Positions 21,780-33,300 of a stretch of 64,000 nucleotides of DNA are shown here, piece by piece. Source of the stretch: Homarus americanus. Its lineage: Eukaryota; Arthropoda; Malacostraca; Decapoda; Nephropidae. The translations under genes were made by a program, and so were the position numbers. Positions within the stretch are counted from its first letter, which is position 1. Every line of letters starts with the position of its first letter. The notes beneath the pieces are model-generated. The model was not told the DNA's origin, did no database searches, and saw only the letters and a program-made list of their open reading frames with translations. The stretch covers positions 10,851,303 to 10,915,302 of the forward strand of contig NW_024756914.1 of NCBI RefSeq assembly GCF_018991925.1, written 5' to 3'.

Positions 21780-24254
21780 TTTGAAACACTACTAAGAGTA
21801 CACCAACCAGATATTGTAGGAGTTGTAGAACTGTTGTACAAGAACAGGAGAATCGACCCAGAGGAATGTGAGTTCAGTATTGCTGGATATGACTCATTTA
21901 CGAACCTAACTCAAGAATCCTGCAGGAGGGGTGTGGTTATCTACGCTAGGCAAGACCTTAGAGCCAGCCAGGCGAGGGTACAGGGAGAGGATGTTTTTGA
22001 AGAGTCCAAGTGGTGTAAAATTAAATTAAAGGGAGGAGACTTACTTATCGTCGGGTGTATCTACAGATCCCCAAACTGTGGCCCACTAAATCAAAGGAAC
22101 TTAAGAACCTTAATAGACAATGCGGCGATGCTCAACCCTAGCCACCTCCTTATCATGGGGGACTTTAACTATGGCGACATCGACTGGAGAAACGAGTCCA
22201 CCCCGAATAACTTGAATAACCCTGCTACTCTTTTTGTAGAAACTCTGAGAGATAATTTTCTGTTCCAACATGTAAGAGACCCGACACATTACAGAGGGGA
22301 GCAAACACCCAAGCCACTTGACCTCATCATAACAAACGAGGAGGGTATGGTGGCCAAACTGGAACACCTTGCCCCAGTTGGCACCAGTCACCATACAGTG
22401 TTGTCATTCAGATTTAACTGTTACCTAGTTCAAGATAAGGCCAGGCCAAGGTGCAAATATTACAAGGGAAATTACAATGGGATGAGGGAAGAGATGAGGG
22501 GTATCAACTGGCCTGACTTATTAAGGTACAAGAACGCAGACACTACGCTGAATATCATAACTAGTAAAATGACCCATTTGATCGATAAATATATACCCAA
22601 GACCAAACCCAGTGCTTCTAAGAATACGAGGGGATTCATACACATGAACCATGCGGCGGTAGACAAAATTAAGAAGAAAACCCAGAAATTCAAGACGTGG
22701 GTTGGGTCAAACAATGAGCAAGACAGGAGGATGTATGCAAGAGCCAGAAACCAAGCAAAGATAGAGTGTAGGAGGGCTGAAAAGGAGTTCCAGAGGCTGG
22801 TTGCACGCGAGGTCAAGTCAAACCCAAAGGCGTTTTACCGCTATGCAAAGTCGAAATTGAAAACGCGAGTAGGAGTATCAGACATGAGGCTTGAAGATGG
22901 TAGTTACGCAGATTCTGACCAGGATAAAGCTGAGGCATTGAACAGCTTCTTTTCCTCAGTGTTCACAAGAGAGGATGCGAGTAACCTTCCTGCGTTTGAG
23001 GACGGACGGTTCGACACAGCACTGACCCACATTGTGTTCACAGAAGAGGGTATTAGACATAAACTGTCCAGGCTAAAGGTCCATAAGAGTCCCGGACCTG
23101 ACATGGTGCATCCTAGAGTGCTAAGAGAGCTGTGCAACGAGCTTGCAGAGCCCCTGAAGATTCTGTTTTGTAAATGCCTGGATGAACAAATGGTCCCCAG
23201 TGAATGGAAAGTGGCTTATGTGAGTCCTATCTTCAAGAAGGGCGATAGTCACTCCACGAACAACTATAGACCGGTGAGCCTGACCAGCATAATATGTAAA
23301 GTACTTGAGAGTATTATCAGAGATGCCGCGATGGAACATCTACTACGAAACAACCTTGTAAAAGATTGCCAACACGGTTTTATGCCGGGGCGCTCTTGCT
23401 TAACACAATTGCTCAAGGTATTGGATATTTGGACCCATATTCTAGAACGGGGTGGTAATATCGACAATATTTACCTAGATTTTGCCAAGGCTTTCGACAG
23501 TGTACCCCACGAAAGGCTGAAAATCAAACTGGAAGGGTACGGAATTCGGGGAAATGTCCTAGCGTGGATAGAAGACTTTCTACATGACCGCAAGCAGTGT
23601 GTGGTGATTAATGGCACGAAATCGTCATCTGTACCTGTAACAAGTGGGGTACCACAGGGCAGTGTATTGGGCCCGCTGTTGTTTGTTTGTTTCATAAATG
23701 ACATGCCTGACGTTGTACACTCCTCCATACAAATGTTTGCCGATGATGGCAAGTTATTTCGGGAAATTAAGAACCAAGCGGACTGTGAAGAGCTGCAGAA
23801 GGACCTCTGTGGGCTCCAGGAATGGTCGAAGAAATGGCTGCTGAGATTCAATGTCACGAAGTGTAAGAGGATGCACCTGGGGCGTACCAACGGTAAGGAG
23901 GCGTATCATATGTCCCAACGGGATGAAGAAAATGCACTAGTTGAGACTGTGTGTGAGAAGGACCTAGGTGTGTATGTTGACAATGAGCTGAAGTTCTCGG
24001 GCCATTGTGAGAAGAAGGTAAATCAGGCAAATAAATTATTGGGTCTTATAAGAAGGTCGTTCAGATGTCTAGACGGTCCGTCCCTCGTGACGATCTTCAG
24101 GAGTGAAGTGCTTCCCCATCTGGAGTACTGTCACCCCATCTGGTCCCCGAGATATGCTAGGGACTGTCAGTTGGTTGAAAATGTTCAAAGGAGGGCCACC
24201 AGACTGGTGCCTGCACTTCGGCACCTCAGCTACCCTGAGAGATTGAGCGCCTGA
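21780..24254 (+). CDS. LINE ORF2: endonuclease and reverse transcriptase
   Basis: About 825 codons in one frame; residue numbers here count from 21834. The apurinic-type endonuclease occupies about residues 1-200, with the MGDFN motif. The terminal S-D-H catalytic motif reads S185-H186-H187 (agt cac cat), so the active-site Asp appears lost by a GAC to CAC change. The reverse transcriptase follows: YRPVSLTS at the fingers, motif A with IYLDFAKAFDSV (Asp549), motif B GVPQGSVLGPLLF, and the catalytic MFADD at 634-638. These RT motifs look intact. The C-terminal domain reads RRATRLVPALRHLSYPERLS and stops early at 24252-24254; its continuation lies in other frames. In the CR1 lineage the protein performs target-primed reverse transcription. 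With no intact endonuclease or N-terminus, it is probably inactive. Confidence 0.9.
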   Translation, partial: FETLLRVHQPDIVGVVELLYKNRRIDPEECEFSIAGYDSFTNLTQESCRRGVVIYARQDLRASQARVQGEDVFEESKWCKIKLKGGDLLIVGCIYRSPNCGPLNQRNLRTLIDNAAMLNPSHLLIMGDFNYGDIDWRNESTPNNLNNPATLFVETLRDNFLFQHVRDPTHYRGEQTPKPLDLIITNEEGMVAKLEHLAPVGTSHHTVLSFRFNCYLVQDKARPRCKYYKGNYNGMREEMRGINWPDLLRYKNADTTLNIITSKMTHLIDKYIPKTKPSASKNTRGFIHMNHAAVDKIKKKTQKFKTWVGSNNEQDRRMYARARNQAKIECRRAEKEFQRLVAREVKSNPKAFYRYAKSKLKTRVGVSDMRLEDGSYADSDQDKAEALNSFFSSVFTREDASNLPAFEDGRFDTALTHIVFTEEGIRHKLSRLKVHKSPGPDMVHPRVLRELCNELAEPLKILFCKCLDEQMVPSEWKVAYVSPIFKKGDSHSTNNYRPVSLTSIICKVLESIIRDAAMEHLLRNNLVKDCQHGFMPGRSCLTQLLKVLDIWTHILERGGNIDNIYLDFAKAFDSVPHERLKIKLEGYGIRGNVLAWIEDFLHDRKQCVVINGTKSSSVPVTSGVPQGSVLGPLLFVCFINDMPDVVHSSIQMFADDGKLFREIKNQADCEELQKDLCGLQEWSKKWLLRFNVTKCKRMHLGRTNGKEAYHMSQRDEENALVETVCEKDLGVYVDNELKFSGHCEKKVNQANKLLGLIRRSFRCLDGPSLVTIFRSEVLPHLEYCHPIWSPRYARDCQLVENVQRRATRLVPALRHLSYPERLSA

Positions 24255-24612
24255 ACTTGCCCTAGCTTATACTGAACGGGCAAGGACCTAGTTGAGGTGT
24301 ATAAGCATCTCAGGGGCACTACTCAGTTGAGTGTCCTTACTTGAGCTGGCGGACGCTCCCACAAGGGGTCACAGCTCAAGATTGAAGAAGCCGCAAGTCC
24401 AGAAAACCGTGAGGGCAAACTTTTTCGGAGTGAGGGTTGTAAACTCTTGGAACAATCTACCAGAGTGTGTTGTGACGGCACCGAGTGTGAGCTCTTTCAA
24501 GAGAAGACTTGACCAACACTGGAGCGGGTTCAGGTACATTCAGGAGCCGGTGCATGCCCAGTATTTGCCAACAGTGCGTGACAGAGACGTGACCGATCGC
24601 CCGGGCGGCTAG
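24255..24612 (+). pseudogene. ORF2 C-terminal domain in shifted frames
   Basis: After the early stop, pieces of the normal C-terminus are readable in other frames: DLVEVYKHLRGT, then from 24331 ELADAPTRGHSSRLKKPQVQ and later VNSWNNLPECVVTAPSVSSF. Comparison with the inverted relative at 25187-25490 shows small insertions and deletions between 24250 and 24350. Confidence 0.75.
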
Positions 24613-24725
24613 CGAGCCGATCTTTTGGTGAAGAATATAAATGAAAAGATACGTGACCGATCGCCCAAGCGGCTAACAAGCCGATCAGTTGCGAAGAGGA
24701 TAAAAGTAAAAGTAAAAGTATTAAG
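24584..24725 (+). repeat. Duplicated 3' UTR block and tail of the CR1-like LINE
   Basis: The string acgtgaccgatcgccc plus gcggctaacaagccgatc-type sequence occurs twice, 64 bp apart (24587 and 24651), before the aaaagt tail. A third copy of the block lies at 61593-61662. The GC-rich block can fold (gatcgcc against ggctaac..gatc), and could be the structure recognised by the reverse transcriptase; that role is inferred. Confidence 0.65.
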
Positions 24726-25560
24726 TTCATACCGACGCATACAAGATATTTCCTTTCAAGTAGAGTTTCTGCGTCACTTCCAACACCTCACATAGTTCTG
24801 ATACATTTATCCTTTTTCCAGACCATTGTTCTCATGTATTTTCATATGATATCTGTGGAAGTTATGTTCGCTACACGCTCACAGACGTAAATAGTATGAC
24901 CTTCAAACCCTGATCCACACTTAGTCCTACAGTACACTAGTCCGGCTCAACTGGACTTTAACATTCATCTTATGGATACCCTGAGTTCTCCTTAATGCTA
25001 TGAATACATACAACTAATATTATATAACTGTACCTGGGTACAATACAACACATGGTCTAGTAACATTGAGTAGGTGAGTTATCCTTTATCAATGTTTCCC
25101 GTTTTCTGAGGTTCTACAAGCGCGGTGGATTTGAATGTTATATAGCGTAATATGAATTAAATGGGGTTTTTAGGAATGACAATGATGTGCGCAGTACACT
25201 GGGCATGCACTGGCTCTTGAATGTCTCTGAACCTGCTCCAGTGTTGGTCAAGTCTGGCCTAGAAACAGCTCTCTGGCAGGTTGATCCAAGAGTTCACAAC
25301 TCTCATTCCGAAAAATTTGGCCCTCAGTTTTCTGGACTTGCGTCTTCTTCAGCCTTGAGCTGTGACCCCTTGTGGGGCGGGCGTTTTCTTGCTCCTGGTA
25401 AGGACACTCGACTGGGTAGTGCCCTCTGAGATGTTTATGCACTTCAATTAGGTCTCCTCTTGCCCGTCTGTCGTATAAGCTAGCCAATTACAGGCACTTT
25501 AATCTCTCTGGGTAGCTGAGGTGCCGAAGTGTAGGCACTAGTCGGTTGGCTCACCTTTAG

Positions 25561-25616
25561 ACATTTTCCATCAACTGAGAGTCCAGGGAGGTGGACTCTC
25601 AGTTGATGGAAAATGT
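25561..25616. repeat. Perfect 25-bp-arm palindrome inside the LINE
   Basis: Arms 25561-25585 and 25592-25616 are perfect reverse complements with a 6-bp loop gggagg. The right-to-left reading of one arm matches ORF2 sequence around tcagttgatggaaaatgt, so the palindrome arose by inverted copying of local LINE sequence together with a deletion of roughly 100 bp relative to the 24.1 kb copy. Confidence 0.9.
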
Positions 25617-25805
25617 TTAGATATCTGAACAAGGTTCTTCTCGCAATGGCTCAAGAACTTCAGTTCATTGTCAACATACACACACAGGTCCTTTTCGTAT
25701 TCAGCCTCAATTAATGCAGATTCTTCGTCCCGTTGGAACATATGATACGCCTCCTTACTGTTGGTACGAATCAGGTGCAGCCACTTAGCAACATTGAATT
25801 TCAGC

Positions 25806-26172
25806 GGTGGGGACCGGTGGTAGAAGCGGTACCGTTCTTGCCTCGCAAGTGAGATGTCACGGGTTCGATTCCCGGGCCGGTGGAAGTTGTTTGGACATAC
25901 TTCCTAGCCCCCATTAGTCCCTGTTCACCTAGCAGTAAAGTGTAGGTTCCTGGTGTAAGTCGAAAGTTGCGAATTCGTATTCAGGGACAAGTTGTTGGAG
26001 CTTCCAATAACTTGATGACATAAACCATTGACTCTTCAGGCTTCTACGCCCTTAATTCATGAGACATAAAGGCAAGCATGAACTTAGCATGCTTCCCTGT
26101 TGGGCGCTGTAAACGCTTCTGCACTTCACCTTACACAAGGATGTAGGGGAGTGCCCAATAAAAAAAAAAAAA
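25806..26172 (+). mobile_element. tRNA-derived SINE with 11-bp target duplication
   Basis: Begins ggtggggaccggtggtagaa, with an A-box-like block, then gggttcgattcccgggccgg (B box) and a body with ttggacatacttcctagccc and ctgttcacctagcagtaaag. It ends in a 15-base poly(A)-rich tail. The duplicated target tgaatttcagc lies at 25795-25805 and 26173-26183, exactly flanking the element and inside the LINE copy, which proves insertion after the LINE. A relative of its body is at 52319-52615. Confidence 0.93.
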
Positions 26173-26639
26173 TGAATTTCAGCAGCCATTTCTTCGACCA
26201 TTCTTGAAGCTCACAGAGATCCTTCTGCAGCTCTTCACAGTCTGTTTGGTTCTTAATTTCCCTAAATAAGTTGGCATCATCTGCAAACATTTGCATAGAG
26301 GAATGTACAGCTTCAGGCATGTCATTTATGAAACAAACAAACAACAGTGGGCCCAATACACTGTCCTGTGGTACCCCGCTTATCACGGGTACACATGACG
26401 ATTTCGTGCCATTAACCACCACACACTGCTTGCGGTCATGTAGAAAGTCTCCGATCCACGTTAGGACACTTCCCTCGAATCCCGTACCCTTCCAGTTTAA
26501 TTCTCAGCCTTTCATGGATTACGCTGTTGAAAGCCTTGGCAAAATCTAGTTACATATTGTCGATATTGCCCACCTGTTCCAGAATCCTTTAAAGATAATC
26601 ATTAACCCTAGCATTCTCAACTATAAGCTCTCAATGTCA

Positions 26640-26935
26640 TAAATTCTATTCAGAACAGGAACACTCAGCCTTCGGCCCCCCACTCAGCTTTTATGATAAA
26701 TGATTCAGTTGTAACGGAACCCTCCCTCATTGCCAACCACTTCAATGAATATTTTATTAATGTTGGCAAAAATATTGCAGAGAGCATCCCTGATCATCAT
26801 GAGGAATTTAGAGCCTACCTGAGAACAGAGAGCAAAATGATCTGTTCTTATCCCCTCTCACAGCAGATGAATTACTGGCCATCATAAAAATGTCCAAAGA
26901 TCCAGCAGCAGGCGAAGACAATATACTGTAGCGTA
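26640..26935 (+). pseudogene. Non-LTR retrotransposon fragment upstream of RT
   Basis: Translation gives SAFGPPLSFYDK, then (from 26693) ANHFNEYFINVGKNIAESIP. After a frame change come LSPLTADELLAIIKMSKDPA and GEDNI. This is the segment just before the reverse transcriptase fingers in Jockey/CR1-type elements (ANHFN-FF-N-GK ... K-SKSPG-D-I). It is not from the same family as the adjacent CR1-like copy. Confidence 0.7.
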
Positions 26936-27344
26936 CTGTATGTGGCCAGTTGTCAATTCCATTTAGTTGTCTATTTTCTCTTTGTTTGGGCAAACAAACG
27001 TACGTACATTTAGATATCTCACACTCAGGAATGAGTTAGAATAGAAACTCACAATGCGTTTTCTATATAGGCTATATATTGTTGTACAGTGCAGTGCTTA
27101 GGAGTTACTAGGTGAGGAGTAACTTGCTCAGAGGTCCTGTAGGGCGAGGAGCTTTCTGAGGAAGCTGGGTGGTGAGGAGCTGTTGAGAGACGTTGCTGGT
27201 CCGGTAGCCGAGTGTAGAATGACCTCCCCTTGATGACTTGATGGGTGAAGTAAAGTACGAAGAAATCTTGATGCTGGAGCGTAAATTGGTGGTGCGGGAA
27301 CTGAACTTGAAGAATAATGGTGGAATTTGGAGGGACTTGGGTTA

Positions 27345-30300
27345 ACTCCCAGGTACACCCATGAAAAACCTCCCAGGTACACCCCTGACACTCCCCGTTT
27401 CACTGACACTCCCAGGTACACCCCATAAACTCCAGGTACACCTCGACACTTCGAGGTGCACCTCCTGACACTTCCAAGTACCTCTGACACTCCAGGTACA
27501 CCCCTGACCTCCCAGGTACCTCCTGACACTCCCAGGCACACCTTTGACACTCCCAGTTACACCGTTGACACTCCCAGGTGTTGCCCATCTCCCAGGTACA
27601 CCTCTGACCTCCCAGGTACCTCAGACACTCCAGGGGTACACCTGAGACCTTCCCAGGTACACCTCTGACACTCCCGGGTACACCTCTTACAGTCCCTGGT
27701 TCTCCCCTAACACTCCCAGGTACACCTCAGACACTCCCAGGCACACCTCAGACACTCACAGGTACATCTCTGACACTCCCAGGTACACCTCCGACACTCA
27801 CAGGTACACCTCTGATACTTCCAGGTACACCTCTGACACACCCAGGTACACCTCTGAGATTCCCAGGTACTCATCTGACACTCCCAGGTACACCCCAGAC
27901 ACTCCCACGTACACATCTGACACTCCCAGGTACACCTCTGACACTCCCAGGTACACCTCTGACCCTCTCAGGAACACCTCCGGCACTCCCAGGTACACCT
28001 CTGACACTTCCAGGCACACCTGGATACTTCCAGGTACACCTCCTGACACTCCCAGGTACCTCTGATGCCCCAAGTACCTCTGACACTCTCAGGCACACGT
28101 CAGACACCACAGGCACACCTTTGACACCCCAGGCACACCTCTGACACTCCCCAGGCACACCCCCTGACACTCCCAGGCACACCCCTGACACTCCCAGGCA
28201 GCATCAGACACCCCAGGCACACCCTCCACACTGCCAGGCATTCTGACACTGCCAGGCAACCCCTCTGGCACCCCAGGTACACCCCTGACACCCCAGGTAC
28301 AACTCTGACACTCCCTGGCACACACCTGACACTCCCAGGCACACCACTGACACCCTAGGCACACCCTGGCACCCCAGGTACACCTCCGACACTCCCCTGG
28401 TACAATCCTGACACACTCCCAGGCACACCTCAGACACTCCCAGGTACACCTCTGACACTCCCTGGTACGCACCTGACACTCTCAGGTACACCACTGACAC
28501 TCCCAGGTACACCTCTGGCACTCCCAGCTACACCTCTGACACCCCCAGGTACAACTCTGACACTCCCTGGTACACCTCTGACACTCCCAGGTACACCTCA
28601 GACACTCCCATGTACACCTCTGACACTGCCGGGTACACCTCTGACACTGGCAGGTACACCTCTGACACTCCCAGGTACACCTCTGACACACCCAGGTACA
28701 CCTCCGATACTCCCAAGTACACCTTTGACACTCCCAGGTACACCTCAAACACTCCCATGTACACCTCTGACACTGCCAGGAACACCACTGACACTGCCAG
28801 GTACACCTCTGACACTCCCAGGTACACCTCTGACACACCCAGGTACACCTCCGATACTTCCAGGTACATCCCTGACACTTCCAGGTGCATCTCTGACACT
28901 CCCAGGTACACCTCTGACACTCCCAGGTACACCTCAGACACTCCCAGGAACATTTCTGAAACTTCCAGGTACACCTCTGACACTTCCAGGTACACCTCTG
29001 ACACTCCCAGGTACACCAATGACACTCCCAGGTACACCAATGACACTCCCAGTTACACCTCTGACACTCCCAGGTACACCTTTGACACTCCCAGGTACTC
29101 CTCTGATGCTCCCAGGTACTCCTCTGACACTCCCAGTTACACCTCCGACACTCCCAGTTACACCCCTGACAATCCCAGGTACACCTCTGACATTCCCAGG
29201 TACACCTCTGACACTACCAGGTACACCTCTGACACTGGCAGGTACACCTCTGACACTCCCAGGTACACCTCTGACACACCCAGGTACACCTCCGATACTC
29301 CCAGGTACATCTCTGACTCTCCCAGTTACACCGCTGACACTCCCAGGTACACCCCCGACACTCCCAGGTACACCTCTGACACTCCTAGGTACACTTCAGA
29401 CACTGCCAGGTACATTTCTGAAGCTCCAGGTACTCCTCCTGACGCTCCCAGGTACACCTCTGACACTCCCAGGTACCCCTCTGACTCTTCCAGGTACACC
29501 GCTGACACTGCCAGGTACACCTCAGACACTGACAGGTACACCTCAGACATTCCCAGGTACACCTCTGTCACTCCCAGGTACAACTCTGACAATCCCAGGT
29601 ACACCTCAGACACTCCCAGGTACACCTCAGACACTCCCAGGTACACCTCAGACACTCCCAGGTGCACCTCTGACACTCCCAGGTACACCTCTGACACTCC
29701 CTGGTACGCACCTGACACTCCCAGGTACACCACTGACACTCCTAGGTACACCTCTGGCACTCCCAGGTACACCTCTGGCACTCCCAGGTACACCTCTGGC
29801 ACTCCCAGGTACACCTCTGGCACTCCCAGGTACACCTCTGACACTCCCAGGCACACCTTTGACACTCCCAGTTACCCGTTGACACTCCCAGGTACACCCC
29901 TGACACTCCCAGGTACACCTCCTGACACTCCCAGGTACACCTCAGACCTCCCACGAACCTCCCAGTACACCTCTGACCTCCCAGGTACACCTCTGACACT
30001 CCCAGGTACACCTCTGACACACCCAGGTACACCTCCGATGCTCCCAGGTACATCTCAGACACTCCCCAGTTACACCACTTGTCAGGTACACCTCAGACCT
30101 CCCTGTACACCTCTGACACTGCCAGGTACACCTCTGACACTGGCAGGTACCTCTGACACTCCCAGGTACACCTCTGACACACCCAGGTACACCTCCGATA
30201 CTCCCAAGTACACCTCTGACCTCCCAGTACACCTCAAACACTCATACCTCTGACACTGTGGAGTACACCACCCCACTGCAGGTACACCTCTGACACTCCA

Positions 30301-33300
30301 GGTACACCTCTGACACACCAGGTACACCTCCGATACTTCAGGTACATCTGACCTCCAGGTGCATCTCTGACCTCCCAGGTACACCTCTGACACTCCCAGG
30401 CCTCAGGCACTCCCAGGAACATTTCCAAACTTCCAGGTACACCTCTGACACTTCAGGTACACCTCTGACACTCCCAGGTACACCAATGACCTCCCACTCC
30501 ACTGACACTCCCAGTTACACCTCTGACACTCCCAGGTACACCTCTGACCTCTCAGGTACTCCTCTGATGCTCCCAGGTACTCCTCTGACACTCAGGTACA
30601 CGTCAGACACTCCAGGTACCTCTGACCTCCCAGGTACACCCTGACCTCCCAGGTACACCTCCGACACTCCCAGGTACACCTATGACACTCAGGTACACCT
30701 CTGACCTCCCAGGTACACTTCTGACACTCCTGGTACAACCTCCCAGGTACCACCTGACACTCTAGGTGCACCTCAGACACTCCCAGTTACACCAATGACA
30801 CTCCAGGTACACCACCTGACCTCCCAGGTACCTCCCAGCCTTCAGGTAGCCTCTGAAACTCCCAGGTACACCTCTGATGCTCCCAGGTACTCCTCTAACA
30901 CTCCCAGGTACACCTCAGACCTCCCAGGTACCTCCTGACACTCCCAGGTACACCTCAGACACTCCCATGTACACCTCTGACACTGCCAGGTACACCACCG
31001 ACACTGGCAGGTACCTCTGACACTCCCAGGTACACCTCTGACACACCAGGTCCACCTCCGATACCTCCAGGTACACCCCTGACACTCCCAGGTGCATCTC
31101 TGACACTCCCAGGTACACCTCGGACCTCCCAGGTACACCTCAGACACTCCCGGAACTTTCTGAAACTTCCAGGTACCTCTGACACTTCCATGTACACCTC
31201 TGGCCCTCCCAGGTACACCAACCTCCCAGGTACTCCACTGACACTCCCAGTTACACCTCCTGACCTCCCAGGTACATCTCTGACACTCCCAGGTAATCCT
31301 CTGATGCTCCCAGGTACTCCTCTGACACTCTCAGGTACCCGTCAGACACTCCCAGGTACACCTCCCAGGCCTCCCAGGTGCACCTCTGACACTCCCAGGT
31401 ACCTCCTGACACACCCAGGTACACCTCCGAGACTCCCAGGTACATCTCAGACACTCCCAGTTACACCGCTGACCTCCCAGGTACACCTCAGACTCCCATG
31501 TACATCTCTGACACTGCCAGGTACACCTCTGACACTGGCAGGTACACCTCAGACCTCCAGGTACACCTCTGACACACACCAGGTACACCTCCGATACTCC
31601 CAAGTACCTCTGACCTCCCAGGTACACCTCAAACACTCCCATGTGCACCTCACACTGGGTACACCACTGACACTGCCAGGTACACCTCTGACACTCCCAG
31701 GTACACCTCTGACCCCCCAGGTATCCGTCTTCCAGGTACATCTGACACTCCCGGTGCATCTCGACCTCCCAGGTACACTCTGAAGCTCCCCTCAGACACT
31801 CCCAGGAACATTTCTGAAACTTCCAGGTACACCTCTGACACTTCCAGGTACTCTGACACTCCCAGGTACACCAATGACCTCCCAGGTACTCACCCAACCT
31901 CCCAGTTACACCTCTGACACTCCCAACTCCTCTGACACTCTCAGGTACTCCTCTGATGCTCCCAGGTGCTCTCTGACACTCAGGTACACGTCAGACACTC
32001 CCAGGTACACCTCTGACAATCCCAGGTACACCTCTGACACTCCAGGTACACCCTGACACTCCAGGTACACCTCCGACACTCCCAGGTACACCAATGACAC
32101 TCCCAGGTACACCTCTGGCACTCCCAGGTACACTTCTGACACTCCTGGTACGCACCTGACCTCCCAGGTACACCACTGACACTCGGTGCACCTCAGACAC
32201 TCCCAGTTACACCATGACACTCCAGGTACACCACTGGCCTCCCAGGTACACCTCCGATACTCCCAGGTACATCTCAGACCTCCCAGTTACACTGACACTC
32301 CCAGGTACACCTCAGACACTCCCATGTACACCTCTGACACCAGGTACACCTCTGACACTGGCAGGTACCTCTGACACTCCCAGGTACACCTCTGACACCC
32401 ACCTCCACGACTCCCAAGTACACCTCTGACACTCCCAGGTACACCTCAAACACTCCCATGTACACCTCTGACACTGCCAGGTACACCACTGACACTGCCA
32501 GGTACACCTCTGACACTCCCAGGTACCTCTGACACACCAGGTACCTCCGATGCTTCCAGGTGCATCCCTGACACTCCCAGGTGCACTCTCTGACACTCCC
32601 AGGTACACCTCTGACACTCCCAGGTACACCTCAGACCTCCCAGGAACATTCCTGAAACTTCCAGGTACACCTCTGACACTTCAGGTACACCTCTGACACT
32701 CCCAGGTACCCAATGACACTCCAGGTACTCACTGACACTCCCAGTTACACCTCTGACACTCCCAGGTACACCTCTGACACTCCAAGGTCTCCTCTGATCT
32801 CCCAGGTACTCCTCCAGACACTCAGGTACACGTCGACACTCCCAGGTACACCTCTGACACTCCCAGGTACACCTCTGACCACTCCAGGTACACCCCTGAC
32901 ACTCCCAGGTACACCACTGACACTCTCAGGCACCTGCCCCAGCCTCCCGGTACCTGGCCCCAGGTACACCCTGACACTCCCAGTACACCTCCTGACACTC
33001 CCAGGTGCACCTCAGACACTCCCAGGTACACCTGAGACCTTCCCAGGTACACCACCTGGCACTCCCAGGTACACCACTGACACTCCAGGTACACCTCTGG
33101 CCTCCCAGGTACACCTCTGACACTCCCAGGTACACTAACAATCCCAGGTACACCTGACACTCCCAGGTACACCTCTGACACTCCCAGGTACAACTGACAC
33201 TCCCAGGTACACCTCAGACACTCCCAGGTACCACTGACACTCCCAGGTACCTCTGACACTCCCAGTGCACGTCAGACACTCCCAGGTACACCTCAGACAC

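Larger units (their letters stand above)
20585..24725 (+). mobile_element. CR1-like non-LTR retrotransposon, nearly full length
   Basis: Contains in order an ORF1 with an N-terminal Cys-rich motif and a CR1-type central domain, then an ORF2 with endonuclease and reverse transcriptase. A 3' untranslated region follows, ending in a short tandem tail (aaaagtaaaagtaaaagta, to about 24722). The left boundary is uncertain; a C-run precedes the ORF1 start. Several independent frame lesions show it is inactive. Fragments of the same or closely related elements occur at 25180-26600 (inverted) and 60935-61662. Confidence 0.88.
25180..26600 (-). mobile_element. Inverted CR1-like LINE fragment (ORF2 part)
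   Basis: Reverse complement aligns with ORF2 of the LINE at 20.6-24.7 kb from motif A through the C-terminus. Readable pieces include VVNGTKSSCVPVISGVPQ and MFADDANLFREI (26126-26422), and RGDLIEVHKHLRGHYPVECP and ARPTRGHSSRLKKTQVQ (25248-25487). It is interrupted by a SINE (25806-26172) and by a palindrome at 25561-25616 that replaces about 100 bp. In motif B Gly is replaced by Asp (GVPQDSVLGPLL). It is a dead copy. Confidence 0.85.

Noticed and set aside
21319..21841. Minus-strand frames across the LINE
   Set aside because: Shadows of ORF1 and ORF2; the opposite strand encodes recognisable LINE proteins.
28610..30253. 547-codon open frame and several other long frames on both strands
   Set aside because: They are produced by a 21-bp stop-free tandem unit; all frames are repetitive heptads and frames break as soon as units lose bases.
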